A stretch of 64,000 nucleotides of DNA, from the NCBI GenBank assembly GCA_023411815.1, contig JAEYOJ010000133.1, forward strand, positions 1 through 64,000, given 5' to 3'. Below are positions 1 through 8,409 of the stretch, piece by piece (within the stretch, counting starts at the first letter, position 1; every line of letters begins with the position of its first letter). The stretch comes from Pseudomonadota bacterium (lineage in GTDB: Bacteria; Desulfobacterota; Desulfovibrionia; Desulfovibrionales; Desulfovibrionaceae). A program made the translations under genes and the position numbers. Under the pieces are notes generated by a model. That model saw nothing but the letters and a program-made list of their open reading frames with translations, searched no databases and had not been told where the DNA came from.

Positions 1-44
1 GGCAGGCGAGGAGCCATGGTATATCTCCTTGGGCGAGGGAATCG

Positions 45-88
45 GGGGGAAGGAAAACCCCTTTTGAGAAAGGGGTTTTCCTTCCCCC
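45..88. repeat. 20-bp perfect inverted repeat (hairpin)
   Basis: Arms 45-64 and 69-88 are perfectly complementary around a 4-base TGAG loop, so either strand could form a very stable stem. Neither side is followed by a clear T-run, so a classical intrinsic terminator is not shown; it may still end transcription or mark the 3' end of a gene outside the window. Confidence 0.7.
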
Positions 89-180
89 GAGCCCCCATCC
101 TTTCCCCAAAACTTTTTAAGTTTTTACGAGGCCATGCTCGATGCGGGACGCCGTGTGACCGATCAGCGCTCCTTGACCGC

Positions 181-215
181 AAAAAAGGGGGACCGGGGGA
201 GCCTAGCTCCCCCGG
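181..215 (-). terminator. Intrinsic terminator of the fab-glyA operon
   Basis: Read on the minus strand, about 25 bases past the glyA stop, a 10-bp stem (193-202 with 206-215, loop CTA) is followed by a pyrimidine tract ending in six Ts (complement of 181-186). This is the expected end of the long minus-strand lipid operon. Confidence 0.75.
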
Positions 216-240
216 CCGCCGGAGGCAAATTCAATCTATA

Positions 241-1479
241 TTACCAAGCGAAGATCGGGAACTCCCGTGCGAACACGTTCACCCGCTTCTTGATGTCGGC
301 GAGCTTGCTCTCGTTGCCGATGCTGGCCAGCGCCTCGACGATCCACGCGCCGACCTGCTCCATGTCCTTCTCCTGCATGCCGCGTGTGGTCAGCGCCGGG
401 GTTCCCAGGCGCACGCCGGAGGTGATGAAGGGCGAGCGGGTCTCGAAGGGCACGGTGTTCTTGTTGACCGTGATTCCGGCCTTGTCCAGGGCGATTTCGG
501 CGTCCTTGCCCGTGAACTCCTTGTTGGTCAGGTCCACGAGCATGAGGTGGTTGTCCGTGCCGCCGGACACGAGGCTGTAGCCCGCGTCGGTCAGGGTCTT
601 GGCCAGCACCGCGGCGTTCTTGACCACCCGTTGCTGGTAGACCTTGAACTTGGGGCTCAGGGCCTCGCCGAAGGCCACGGCCTTCGCCGCGATGATGTGC
701 ATGAGCGGGCCGCCCTGGATGCCGGGGAAGATCTGGGAGTTGAGCGTCTTGCCGAACTCCTCGGAGGACAGGATCATGCCGCCGCGCGGGCCGCGCAGGG
801 TCTTGTGCGTCGTGGTGGTGGTGTAGTGCGCGTGCTCGATGCAGCTCGGGTGCACGCCCGCGGCGATTAGGCCGGCAATGTGGGCCATGTCCACCATGAG
901 CTTGGCGCCCACTGAGTCGGCGATCTTGCGGAAGCGGGGGAAGTCCAGGGTGCGCGGGTAGGCCGAAGCGCCGGCGATGATCATCTTGGGCTTGTGCTCG
1001 TCGGCCAGGCGCTGCACCTCGTCGTAGTCGATGGTGCCGGTCTCGCGGGACACGCCGTAGAAGACGATGTTGTAGAGCCGGCCCGAGAAGTTGACCGGGG
1101 AGCCGTGGGTCAGGTGACCGCCATGGGAGAGGTTCATGCCGAGCACGGTATCGCCGGGCTGCAGCGCGCCGAAGTAGACGGCCATGTTGGCCTGGGAGCC
1201 GGCATGGGGCTGGACGTTGGCGTACTCCGCTCCGAAGAGCCTCTTGGCGCGCTCGATGGCCAGGTTCTCGGCCAGGTCCACGAATTCGCAGCCGCCGTAG
1301 TAGCGCTTGCCGGGATAGCCTTCGGCGTACTTGTGGGTCAGCACGCTGCCCATGGCCTGGCGCACGGCCGTGGAGGTGAAGTTTTCGGAGGCGATGAGTT
1401 CCAGGCCGCTCACCTGGCGGTCGCACTCCAGGGCTATGGCTCTGGCCAGTTCCGGATCTTGCATGAGGAGTTCTTCCAT
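241..1479 (-). CDS. glyA: Serine hydroxymethyltransferase
   Basis: A 412-residue cytoplasmic PLP enzyme that interconverts serine plus tetrahydrofolate with glycine plus 5,10-methylene-tetrahydrofolate, the main supply of one-carbon units. The protein is full length for the family. It has the N-terminal LIASENF motif and the PLP-lysine motif TTTTTHKTLRGPRGG near the middle. The ATG at 1479 is preceded by a GAGGGAAG-type Shine-Dalgarno. It is the last gene of the minus-strand fab cluster, about 100 bases after fabF, and is followed by an intrinsic terminator. The fabF-glyA arrangement is familiar from Desulfovibrio genomes (recalled knowledge, not checked here). Confidence 0.97.
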   Translation of the reverse strand: MEELLMQDPELARAIALECDRQVSGLELIASENFTSTAVRQAMGSVLTHKYAEGYPGKRYYGGCEFVDLAENLAIERAKRLFGAEYANVQPHAGSQANMAVYFGALQPGDTVLGMNLSHGGHLTHGSPVNFSGRLYNIVFYGVSRETGTIDYDEVQRLADEHKPKMIIAGASAYPRTLDFPRFRKIADSVGAKLMVDMAHIAGLIAAGVHPSCIEHAHYTTTTTHKTLRGPRGGMILSSEEFGKTLNSQIFPGIQGGPLMHIIAAKAVAFGEALSPKFKVYQQRVVKNAAVLAKTLTDAGYSLVSGGTDNHLMLVDLTNKEFTGKDAEIALDKAGITVNKNTVPFETRSPFITSGVRLGTPALTTRGMQEKDMEQVGAWIVEALASIGNESKLADIKKRVNVFAREFPIFAW

Positions 1480-1577
1480 GGTCTTCCCTCTTGTTAGAAA
1501 GAGCGTCGTGCTTGGCCGGGGGCTGGCGCGGCCCGGTCAGGTTGGACAGAAGGCGGGGGCGCAAGGCCCCCGCGCGG

Positions 1578-2822
1578 CTATCCGTCGTATTTCTTCATCA
1601 GCACGGAACAGTTGGTTCCGCCGAAGCCGAAGGAGTTGCTCAGGGCGTAGGGCATGTCCAGCTTGCGCGGCGCGCCCGTGACGCAGTCGAGGTCCATCTC
1701 CGGATCGGGATTTTCCAGGTTGATGGTGGGCGGCACGAGGCCTTCCACCATGCTCTTGACCATGACGACCGTCTCGACGCCGCCCGCGCCGCCCAGCAGG
1801 TGGCCGAACAGCGACTTGTTGGCCGTGAGGGCGATCTTGGGCGCATGCTCGCCGAAAACGGTCTTGATAGCCTTGATTTCGCACATGTCGCCGGCGGGCG
1901 TGGAGGTGGCGTGGCAGTTGATGTGCGTCACCACCGAGGGATCCACCTTGGCCTCACGGAGGGCGGCGCGCATGGAGCGGGCCATCCCGTCGCCGTCTTC
2001 GGGTGGCGCGGCCATGTGGTAGGCGTCGGCCGAGGCGCCGAAGCCCACGACCTCGGCGTGGATCTTGGCCCCGCGCGCCTTGGCGTGCTCCAGGGACTCC
2101 AGGAGCATGAGGCCGCAGCCCTCGCCCATGACGAAGCCGTCGCGGTCGCGGTCAAAGGGCCGCGAGGCGCGTTCCGGGTCGTCGTTGCGCGTGGACAGCG
2201 CCTTCATGACATTGAAGCCGGCCACGCCCAGGGCCGTGATGGTGGACTCGGAGCCGCCGCAGATCACGGCGTCGGCCCGGCCGAGCATGATGTCGGTGTA
2301 GGCGTAGCCGATGGCGTGCAGGCCCGAGGCGCAGGCCGTGGTGGTGCACAGGTTGGGGCCGCGCGAGCCCAGGAAGATCGAAACCTGTCCGGCTGCCATG
2401 TTGGCGATGAGCACGGGAATGAAAAATGGAGTGATGCGCTTGGGCCCGGCATCGAGCATCTTGATGTGGTTGACCTCGATGGTGTGAAGGCCGCCGAGTC
2501 CCACGCCGATCATGGTGCCCACGCGGTCGGCGTTTTCGGGCGTGATAACGAACCCGGAGTCGTCCATGAGCATCTTGCTGCAGGCAACGGCGAACTGGGT
2601 GAAGGTGTCCATCCTCCGGGCCTGCTTGACGTCCATGTACTGCTCGGGATCGAATCCCTTGACCGAGCCTGCTATCTTGGTGGCGAAGTTGGTGGTGTCG
2701 AACTGGGTGATGGGCCCGACGCCGGACTTGCCAGCAAGCATATTGCGCCAGGTTGTCTCCAGGTCGTTGCCAAGGGGCGTTATGCTCGAGAGCCCGGTGA
2801 CGACTACCCTGTTTCCGATCAT
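1578..2822 (-). CDS. fabF: 3-oxoacyl-ACP synthase II
   Basis: A 414-residue condensing enzyme of type II fatty-acid synthesis, elongating acyl-ACP with malonyl-ACP. Visible family marks are the N-terminal RVVVTGLSSITPLG, the nucleophile-cysteine motif TTACASGL, and the histidine regions NCHATSTPAGD and NKSLFGHLLGGAG. The length is standard. It follows acpP in the same orientation, the usual acpP-fabF order, and precedes glyA. The ATG at 2822 has an AAGGGA Shine-Dalgarno at short spacing. Confidence 0.97.
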   Translation of the reverse strand: MIGNRVVVTGLSSITPLGNDLETTWRNMLAGKSGVGPITQFDTTNFATKIAGSVKGFDPEQYMDVKQARRMDTFTQFAVACSKMLMDDSGFVITPENADRVGTMIGVGLGGLHTIEVNHIKMLDAGPKRITPFFIPVLIANMAAGQVSIFLGSRGPNLCTTTACASGLHAIGYAYTDIMLGRADAVICGGSESTITALGVAGFNVMKALSTRNDDPERASRPFDRDRDGFVMGEGCGLMLLESLEHAKARGAKIHAEVVGFGASADAYHMAAPPEDGDGMARSMRAALREAKVDPSVVTHINCHATSTPAGDMCEIKAIKTVFGEHAPKIALTANKSLFGHLLGGAGGVETVVMVKSMVEGLVPPTINLENPDPEMDLDCVTGAPRKLDMPYALSNSFGFGGTNCSVLMKKYDG

Positions 2823-2931
2823 ATCAGATCCCTTAGGATGGGTGTTTACTAAAGAAAGCGAGCGCCTTACGCGCCGCCAGCGGCCGCAAGACGCCCGAAA
2901 CCACGCATGAGGCAGGTTCCGCCAACGGCGG

Positions 2932-3162
2932 TTACTGCTTGGATTGGATATAGGAGATGGCGTCCTTGACCTTGAGGAGCTTCTGGGCGTCCTCGTCGTC
3001 GATCTCGATGCCGAACTCCTCTTCCATGGCCATGATAAGCTCGGTCAGGTCCAGGGAGTCGGCGCCCAGATCGTCCACGAAGGAGGCTTCGGGCTTCACT
3101 TCCTCGGCGGAAACGCCAAGCTGGTCAACAATGATCTCTTTGACTTTGGCTTCAACGGACAT
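2932..3162 (-). CDS. acpP: Acyl carrier protein
   Basis: A 76-residue acidic four-helix carrier. Ser36 in the motif GADSLDL is the attachment site for 4'-phosphopantetheine. Length and charge are typical. It sits between fabG and fabF in the same orientation. The start follows a GGAGGGAC Shine-Dalgarno. Confidence 0.98.
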   Translation of the reverse strand: MSVEAKVKEIIVDQLGVSAEEVKPEASFVDDLGADSLDLTELIMAMEEEFGIEIDDEDAQKLLKVKDAISYIQSKQ

Positions 3163-3192
3163 AGTCCCTCCAACATTCGAAGTCGAGTTTAG

Positions 3193-3936
3193 TTACATGT
3201 ACATGCCACCGTTCACGGCCAGGACCTGGCCCGTGACGTATCCGGCGCCTTCGGAGGCGAGGAAGGACACCGCTGCCGCGATGTCCGCCGCCTGTCCAAG
3301 GCGCTTGAGGGGGATACGTTCGAGCAGGGATTCCTTGACCTTGTCCGGAAGCACGGCGGTCATGTCGGTTTCGATGAACCCTGGCGCGACGGCGTTGACC
3401 GTCACGTTGCGGCTGGCCAGCTCCAGGGCCGAGGCCTTGGTCAGGCCGATGAGGCCGGCCTTGGCGGCCGAGTAGTTGGCTTGGCCGGAGTTGCCGGATT
3501 GCCCAACCACAGAGGCGATGTTGATGATGCGGCCGTCCCGCTGACGGGTCATGATCTTGGAGGCCTCGCGCAGGAAGGTGAACGCCCCGGACAGGTTGAT
3601 GTCCAGGACCTTGTCCCAGTCCTCGTCCTTCATGCGCATGATCAGTCCGTCACGGGTGATGCCCGCGTTGTTCACCAGAACGCTGAGCAATACCTTGTCC
3701 TTGATCTCCTCGGCGAAGAAACGCGCGACAGCCTCGCGGTCGCCGGAATCAAGCAGGAAGGCCTTGGCCTTGCCGCCCGCGGCCGAGATATCGGCCACGA
3801 CCTGCTCGGCCAGTTCGGGCTTGCTCACGTAGGTCAGGTAAACCTGAAAGCCGTCGGAGGCCAGTCTTTTTGCGATCTCCCTGCCTATGCCGCGGGAGCC
3901 GCCGGTGACCAGCGCAGTCTTGGTAAGTTCACTCAT
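3193..3936 (-). CDS. fabG: 3-oxoacyl-ACP reductase
   Basis: A 247-residue short-chain dehydrogenase that reduces 3-oxoacyl-ACP with NADPH. The dinucleotide-binding motif TGGSRGIG lies at residues 11-18, NNAG in the middle, and the catalytic Tyr/Lys in YSAAK. The C-terminal GYVTGQVLAVNGGMYM is characteristic of FabG. It is cotranscribed with fabH upstream and acpP about 30 bases downstream. Confidence 0.97.
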   Translation of the reverse strand: MSELTKTALVTGGSRGIGREIAKRLASDGFQVYLTYVSKPELAEQVVADISAAGGKAKAFLLDSGDREAVARFFAEEIKDKVLLSVLVNNAGITRDGLIMRMKDEDWDKVLDINLSGAFTFLREASKIMTRQRDGRIINIASVVGQSGNSGQANYSAAKAGLIGLTKASALELASRNVTVNAVAPGFIETDMTAVLPDKVKESLLERIPLKRLGQAADIAAAVSFLASEGAGYVTGQVLAVNGGMYM

Positions 3937-4034
3937 GGTCTGAATTTACTTTCCTCGTCGAAATAATTGCCCTGGTCTTACTAGCCGAAATGCGCCGCGA
4001 CTGCAACGCATTCCTGCCATCCAGGCACAAAGGG

Positions 4035-5033
4035 CTAGAAGCGCAGCAGGGCCGAGCCCCAGGTGAATCCTCCGCCGAAAGTCGCCAGCAGCACCAGGTC
4101 GCCGGCCTTGACGAAGCCGGTCTGCAGCGCCTCGGCCAAGGCGATGGGCACGCTGGCCGCCGAGGTGTTTCCGTATCGGTCCAGGTTGACGAAAACCTTG
4201 TCCTCGGGAAAGCCGAGCTTCTTGCCCACATGTTCAATGATGCGAAGGTTGGCCTGGTGGGAGATGAATACGTCCACCTGTTCGACACCGAAGCCGTTGC
4301 GCTCGAGGATTTCGCGGGACACGGACTCCATGGAGCGGACCGCGTGCTTGAACACGTCGCGGCCCTGCATCTGGATGAAGAAGTCCTCGCGCACGATCTC
4401 GCCCAGAGCGTAAGGCCTGGCCGAGCCTCCTCCCCTGATGGTCAGGAAGTCACCCAACGCGCCGTCGCTGCGCAGAATCACATCCATGACAGTCGAGGAC
4501 TTGCTGCCTCGGGGTTTGGACGCGAGCACCGCGGCTCCGGCTCCGTCGCCGAACAGCACGCAGGTGGAACGGTCTGCCCAATTGGTGCGCGACGTGAGAA
4601 TCTCGGCCGCTGCCACGAGGACCACGGCGTCGGGATGCAGGGCCAGTATGGCCCGCGCCGTTTCCAGCCCGTACAGGAAGCCGGAGCAGGCTGCGTTGAT
4701 GTCCATGGCCATGGCCCCGCTCAAGCCCAGCTTATGTTCAAGGATGCAGGCCAGGGCAGGCGTATAGCTGTCGGGCGTCAGGGTGGGGCAGACGATATGG
4801 GTCAGCTCGCCGGGCAGGATGCCGGCGGCGTCCAAGGCCTTGCGGGCGGCCGCCAGGGCCAGGTCCGAGGCGCTCGTGCCGGCCTCGGCGATATGGCGCT
4901 CGCGGATGCCCGTGCGCGTAGTGATCCACTCGTCGCTGGTCTCTACCATGCGCTCCAGGTCTCTGTTCGTAAGGACTTTCTCGGGCACGTGAAAGCCGAG
5001 CCCGAGGATATGGGCGGAACTGGGAGTGATCAT
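4035..5033 (-). CDS. fabH: 3-oxoacyl-ACP synthase III
   Basis: A 332-residue initiating condensing enzyme (acyl-CoA plus malonyl-ACP). The catalytic cysteine is in NAACSGFLYGL, the catalytic histidine in SHQANLRI, and the asparagine in DRYGNTSAASVP. The C-terminal GGGFTWGSALLRF is diagnostic. It lies directly downstream of plsX, a conserved neighbour that uses the acyl-ACP product of the pathway. Confidence 0.97.
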   Translation of the reverse strand: MITPSSAHILGLGFHVPEKVLTNRDLERMVETSDEWITTRTGIRERHIAEAGTSASDLALAAARKALDAAGILPGELTHIVCPTLTPDSYTPALACILEHKLGLSGAMAMDINAACSGFLYGLETARAILALHPDAVVLVAAAEILTSRTNWADRSTCVLFGDGAGAAVLASKPRGSKSSTVMDVILRSDGALGDFLTIRGGGSARPYALGEIVREDFFIQMQGRDVFKHAVRSMESVSREILERNGFGVEQVDVFISHQANLRIIEHVGKKLGFPEDKVFVNLDRYGNTSAASVPIALAEALQTGFVKAGDLVLLATFGGGFTWGSALLRF

Positions 5034-5090
5034 TTAACTTTTCTGTGCTCAGGTTCGTGCCGCGCAAGCGGCTTTGCGGAATCGGCCTGG

Positions 5091-6143
5091 CTACTGGCCC
5101 TGGGCCGCGACGCGGGTGCGCAGGAACATGGTTAGTTCCTCGTTCCGCGACAGGGCGCGTACAAGGCGCCCGTTGGCGTCATTTTTCACGAAAGTACTCG
5201 CCATGTCCACGGCGCTGTTTATGGCCTTCGTGTTCGACTTGCCATGGCAAACGATGACGATGCCGGACAGGCCGAGCAGCGGCGCGCCGCCGTATTCCGC
5301 GTAGTCAGTCAGGCGCTTGAAGCGCTTGAGCGCTCCGATGGCCAGCACGGTGCCCAACTTGGACAAAATGCTCCGGGTCAGCTCGCCCTTGAGCATGCGG
5401 CCCATGGACGTGGCCAGGCCTTCGGAGAGCTTGAGAGCCACGTTGCCCACGAAGCCGTCGCAGACCACCACGTCTATGTCGCCGGTGAAGATGTCCCGGC
5501 CTTCCACGTTGCCCTTGAAGTTGAGCGAGGACTTGCGGAATATGTCGTAAGCTTCCTTGACCTGGATATTGCCCTTGCCCTCTTCCTCGCCGATGGACAG
5601 GATGCCCACGCGGGGTTTCTCGTAGCCGAGCACCGTCTTGGCCAGCACGTCGGCCATGAGTCCAAACTGGAAGAGGTGGAAGGGCTTGGCGTCGACGTTG
5701 GCGCCCACGTCTATGAGCACCACGGGTTTCTTCTCGGTGGGCAGAAAGCTGGCCAGGGCAGGGCGCTCCACGCCCTCGATGCGGCCGAGCACGAACATTC
5801 CGCAGGCCAGCGTGGCCCCGGAGTTGCCCGCGCTGACCACCCCGTCGGCCCTGCCTTCCTTGACCAGGCGGCAGGCCACGTGAATGGAGGAATCCTTTTT
5901 GCGGCGCAGGATTTCCGAGGGCTTGTCCTCCATGGTCACCACCTGGCTGGCGGGAACCACTTCGATGGACAGGCCCTTGGTGTCATTCTTGGCCAGCTCC
6001 GACTCGATCTCGGCTGGGTCGCCGACCAGGAGCAGCGAACAACCGCCCTGTCGGGCGGCGTTCAAGGCCCCCGGCACAACCACCGAGGGCCCGAAATCGC
6101 CGCCCATGGCGTCCACGGCAATGCGCGGATTATTCGTTGGCAT
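5091..6143 (-). CDS. plsX: Phosphate acyltransferase PlsX
   Basis: Converts acyl-ACP to acyl-phosphate, the first committed donor for the PlsX/PlsY route to phospholipids. The frame is open further upstream, but the family start PRIAVDAMGGDFGPS supports the ATG at 6143 (350 residues), which lies inside the last codons of rpmF. The overlap of 14 bases suggests translational coupling; an AGGAG sits about 14 bases upstream. Motifs such as GNSGATLA and VVCDGFVGNVALK are typical. The longer frame would begin with an arginine- and proline-rich stretch unlike the family. Confidence 0.95.
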   Translation of the reverse strand: MPTNNPRIAVDAMGGDFGPSVVVPGALNAARQGGCSLLLVGDPAEIESELAKNDTKGLSIEVVPASQVVTMEDKPSEILRRKKDSSIHVACRLVKEGRADGVVSAGNSGATLACGMFVLGRIEGVERPALASFLPTEKKPVVLIDVGANVDAKPFHLFQFGLMADVLAKTVLGYEKPRVGILSIGEEEGKGNIQVKEAYDIFRKSSLNFKGNVEGRDIFTGDIDVVVCDGFVGNVALKLSEGLATSMGRMLKGELTRSILSKLGTVLAIGALKRFKRLTDYAEYGGAPLLGLSGIVIVCHGKSNTKAINSAVDMASTFVKNDANGRLVRALSRNEELTMFLRTRVAAQGQ

Positions 6144-6324
6144 CGGTCTTTTCGGCGCTCCTGAGCATCTGACGACCCTTGTACGTGCCGCAGCTCGGGC
6201 AGATGCGATGGGGCAGGGTGGGCTCACCGCACTTGCAGATGATCACGTTGGGAACGTCCACATGATCATGGGAACGGCGCATGCCGATCTTGGACTTGGA
6301 TGTTCTATACTTGGGTACCGCCAT
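6130..6324 (-). CDS. rpmF: 50S ribosomal protein L32
   Basis: A 64-residue ribosomal protein, MAVPKYRTSKSK start, with a zinc-ribbon of CKCGE and CPSCG pairs. It is thus a cysteine-containing L32. It lies between the DUF177 gene and plsX, the conserved yceD-rpmF-plsX order, and its 3' end overlaps plsX. Confidence 0.97.
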   Translation of the reverse strand: MAVPKYRTSKSKIGMRRSHDHVDVPNVIICKCGEPTLPHRICPSCGTYKGRQMLRSAEKTDANE

Positions 6325-6358
6325 GACTAGCCTCTCTTTATAGTTGCGGTCGTGTGAC

Positions 6359-6886
6359 CTAGTCTTTCCTGGAAACCTTGATGCCGCGCAGGGCGGCCAG
6401 ACGCGGGTCGCCTTCCTCGGAAGAGCAGGCGCATTCGCCCTGATTCAGGTTCTTGCCGCACTTGGGGCACAGGCCCTTGCAGTCTTTGGAGCACAAGAGC
6501 TTCACGGGAAGGTTCAGGGAGAACTCCTCCCAGAGCATTTCGGCCGGGTTCAGCTCCAGATGATCGCCCACCCGGCGCAAAAGATGGCTCTGCTCGCCTG
6601 CTCCGTTGCCTCCAGCCTCTTCGTAAAGCTCGAACGGCAGGTCCACCACGTGCTCCAAGTCGCCGGCGCAGCGGGAGCACTCGAGGATGACCGAGCCGGT
6701 CAGACGGCCTCGAACCAGCACTCCGTTCTTTTGGGGATAAACCGTAAAGGTCGCCTCAAGCGGCCTGCCCGGCTTCACGGGCAAGCGGAATTCCCGCCAG
6801 TAGGCTTCCCAGGTGGGCTGGTCCGAAAAAGAAAACTCCCGACCATCGGCCGGGATATCCTTGAGCGAAATCCAAACTTCAGCCAT
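6359..6886 (-). CDS. DUF177 (YceD-like) protein
   Basis: A 175-residue protein of the YceD/DUF177 family, which almost always precedes rpmF and has been linked to 23S rRNA metabolism. Cys-containing clusters are ECSRCAGD, CSKDCKGLCPKCGKN and ECACSS, so a metal site is likely. The ATG at 6886 follows GAGG at short spacing. A longer reading from 6907 would begin within or above the predicted promoter and lacks a Shine-Dalgarno, so the shorter start is preferred. It is the first gene of the minus-strand lipid operon. Confidence 0.88.
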   Translation of the reverse strand: MAEVWISLKDIPADGREFSFSDQPTWEAYWREFRLPVKPGRPLEATFTVYPQKNGVLVRGRLTGSVILECSRCAGDLEHVVDLPFELYEEAGGNGAGEQSHLLRRVGDHLELNPAEMLWEEFSLNLPVKLLCSKDCKGLCPKCGKNLNQGECACSSEEGDPRLAALRGIKVSRKD

Positions 6887-6904
6887 ACTTCCTCGCAAGA
6901 GAGC

Positions 6905-6933
6905 CATCTATTGTGAACGGAACCCTTTGTCAA
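6905..6933 (-). promoter_or_regulatory. Candidate sigma-70 promoter of the yceD-rpmF-fab operon
   Basis: On the minus strand a perfect TTGACA (6928-6933) lies 17 bases before a weak TAGATG (6905-6910). This predicts a very short leader before the ATG at 6886. Only the -35 is strong, so the call is moderate. Confidence 0.45.
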
Positions 6934-6943
6934 GAACAGAGGG

Positions 6944-6972
6944 ACTTGCCATTCCTAAAAAAAGACTATAAG
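6944..6972 (+). promoter_or_regulatory. Candidate promoter of rpmB
   Basis: A TATAAG -10-like box (6967-6972) follows a CTTGCC/TTGCCA -35-like element (around 6944-6951). The spacing is 15-17 bases depending on alignment. It lies about 100 bases upstream of rpmB in the divergent intergenic region. Confidence 0.35.
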
Positions 6973-7080
6973 GATGCGAGTTCCTCGCGCAAGCACAAAA
7001 GCGGCGACCGGGCATCGACGGGCGCGACGAGTCCGAGAGCAGCCGAGAAACGTTTTTTCGTAACATTGAGGAGGCATTCC

Positions 7081-7284
7081 ATGTCCAGGACGTGCGACAT
7101 CTGCGAAAAGCACCGCAGCGTGGGCAACAACGTAAGCCACGCCAACAACAAGACCAAGCGCGTGTTTCTGCCTAACCTGCAGAAGGTTCGCGTGCAGCTT
7201 CCCTCGGGAGAGGTCAAGCGCATGACCGTCTGCACCCGTTGCATCCGCTCCGGCAAGGTGGTCAAGCCCGCGGCCAACGCCTAG
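7081..7284 (+). CDS. rpmB: 50S ribosomal protein L28
   Basis: A 67-residue L28 with the family start MSRTCDICEK and later CTRC, making a four-cysteine zinc-type L28. GAGGAGG is placed 7 bases before the ATG, which sets the start although the frame is open further upstream. The gene is monocistronic, with an intrinsic terminator just downstream, and is divergent from the lipid operon. Confidence 0.97.
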   Translation: MSRTCDICEKHRSVGNNVSHANNKTKRVFLPNLQKVRVQLPSGEVKRMTVCTRCIRSGKVVKPAANA

Positions 7285-7307
7285 CCAGCTTTCCGTATCT
7301 GTACGCA

Positions 7308-7340
7308 GGCCCCGGTTCCTCATGGGAATCGGGGCCTTTG
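7308..7340 (+). terminator. Terminator of rpmB
   Basis: A 12-bp stem (7308-7319 with 7325-7336, one G-U pair) has a 5-base loop and is followed by a short TTTG. The stem is strong and the U-tract weak. Confidence 0.6.
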
Positions 7341-7649
7341 ACGTTCCTCCCCGTTCATGCCTCCGCGACTTCCTGTATCGGCGTCCATCGGACACAGCCA
7401 TGGCAAATCCTCGATCGCTCGCTACAATGCATTGATCCTGCGATGACGCCGGATGCAGGCTGTTTTCATGTTCTCGGCCATTTTCCCCATGCAAAAAAGC
7501 GATTCCGCTTGTCCATAAGCGTCCATTTCATGTATGTTCAGCAGCATGGCCTTCCATCGGCCGAAAATGGGATGCGGCCTGACGCCCGTCCGTCGGGACA
7601 TCGGGCACGCACGGCGCAACCGTGTGGAAGCAGCAAGGGAAAAGGGACT
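7341..7649 (+). other. Noncoding stretch before the CsgD-like gene
   Basis: Between the rpmB terminator and the regulator start, about 300 bases hold no convincing gene. The regulator's frame happens to stay open through it, but the translated text is unlike the family. It presumably carries the regulator's promoter; no clear box was identified. Confidence 0.4.
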
Positions 7650-8291
7650 ATGAACGCGCACATACTCGTTATTGGTCCAGGAACGATTCAGAATCGCATG
7701 CTCGCCAAGTTCATCGAAGACCAGACAGGCGTGGCGAGCGAATGCCGACAGGAGATCTCCCCGGCGGAGAGCTCGCAGGTAGCGGATTCACGCAAACCTT
7801 TCTTTCTTTGGGACTGCCTGAGCAACAACTTGCCCAAGTTCTGGGCCATGTGTTCTCAGCGCGCCGAGAACGGCAACGGACCGTGCCTCGCCCTCATCAA
7901 CGCGCCGCATGAATCAGCGCTTGAGCTGCAGGCTCTGCGCAACGGCGCGGATGGGCTTTTTCGCGAGTGCGATCCGCCGGATATGCTCATCAAGGGGATC
8001 GCCGCCATTCTGCGCGGCGACCTGTGGTATTCGCGCGAGGTGCTCTCGCGTTTCGTGCGCGACGAACGCAAGGTGCGGCCCCAGCCGTCCCAGTCGGCCG
8101 ACAGCTCGACCCTGACGCCCAGGGAGCGGGAGGTCCTGGAGCGGATCGCGGCGGGGGCGAGCAACGATGAAATCGCCAAGAACCTCTACATCAGCCCCAG
8201 CACGGTCAAGACCCACGCCTATAACATCTACGCAAAGATACGCGTGCCGAACAGGATTCAGGCCGCCTTGTGGGCCGTGCAGAATCTCTGA
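7650..8291 (+). CDS. LuxR-type regulator of the CsgD/VpsT class
   Basis: A 213-residue transcription factor. Residues 1-130 form a receiver-like domain without the usual N-terminal acidic pair, as in CsgD and VpsT. Residues 153-213 are a LuxR/GerE helix-turn-helix with LTPREREVLERIAAGASNDEIA and a C-terminal NRIQAALWAVQNL, close to the CsgD pattern as remembered. Residues 126-129 read WYSR, close to the W[FLM][TS]R cyclic-di-GMP-binding motif described for VpsT. The inferred role is control of a biofilm or surface-attachment programme. The ATG follows AAAGGGA. No matrix or curli operon is visible nearby, so its targets are elsewhere. Confidence 0.85.
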   Translation: MNAHILVIGPGTIQNRMLAKFIEDQTGVASECRQEISPAESSQVADSRKPFFLWDCLSNNLPKFWAMCSQRAENGNGPCLALINAPHESALELQALRNGADGLFRECDPPDMLIKGIAAILRGDLWYSREVLSRFVRDERKVRPQPSQSADSSTLTPREREVLERIAAGASNDEIAKNLYISPSTVKTHAYNIYAKIRVPNRIQAALWAVQNL

Positions 8292-8317
8292 TCGTCATGT
8301 GATCGCCGATATGCGCA

Positions 8318-8353
8318 GGCCATCGCGAAAAGGAGTTTTCCACCGCGATGGCC
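8318..8353. repeat. 10-bp inverted repeat after the CsgD-like gene
   Basis: Arms 8318-8327 and 8344-8353 are perfectly complementary, with an inner AAAA/TTTT pair around GGAG. It lies between two convergent genes and may help end transcription in both directions, although it lacks a terminal T-run. Confidence 0.5.
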
Positions 8354-8409
8354 TCGCTTCATCAGATTGATTCCATCGGATCGTTCCACCGCTGCCGGTA
8401 ATTGCTGCC

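Noticed and set aside
16..870. 284-codon plus-strand frame opposite glyA
   Set aside because: Antisense to a certain glyA; no Shine-Dalgarno or recognisable domain.
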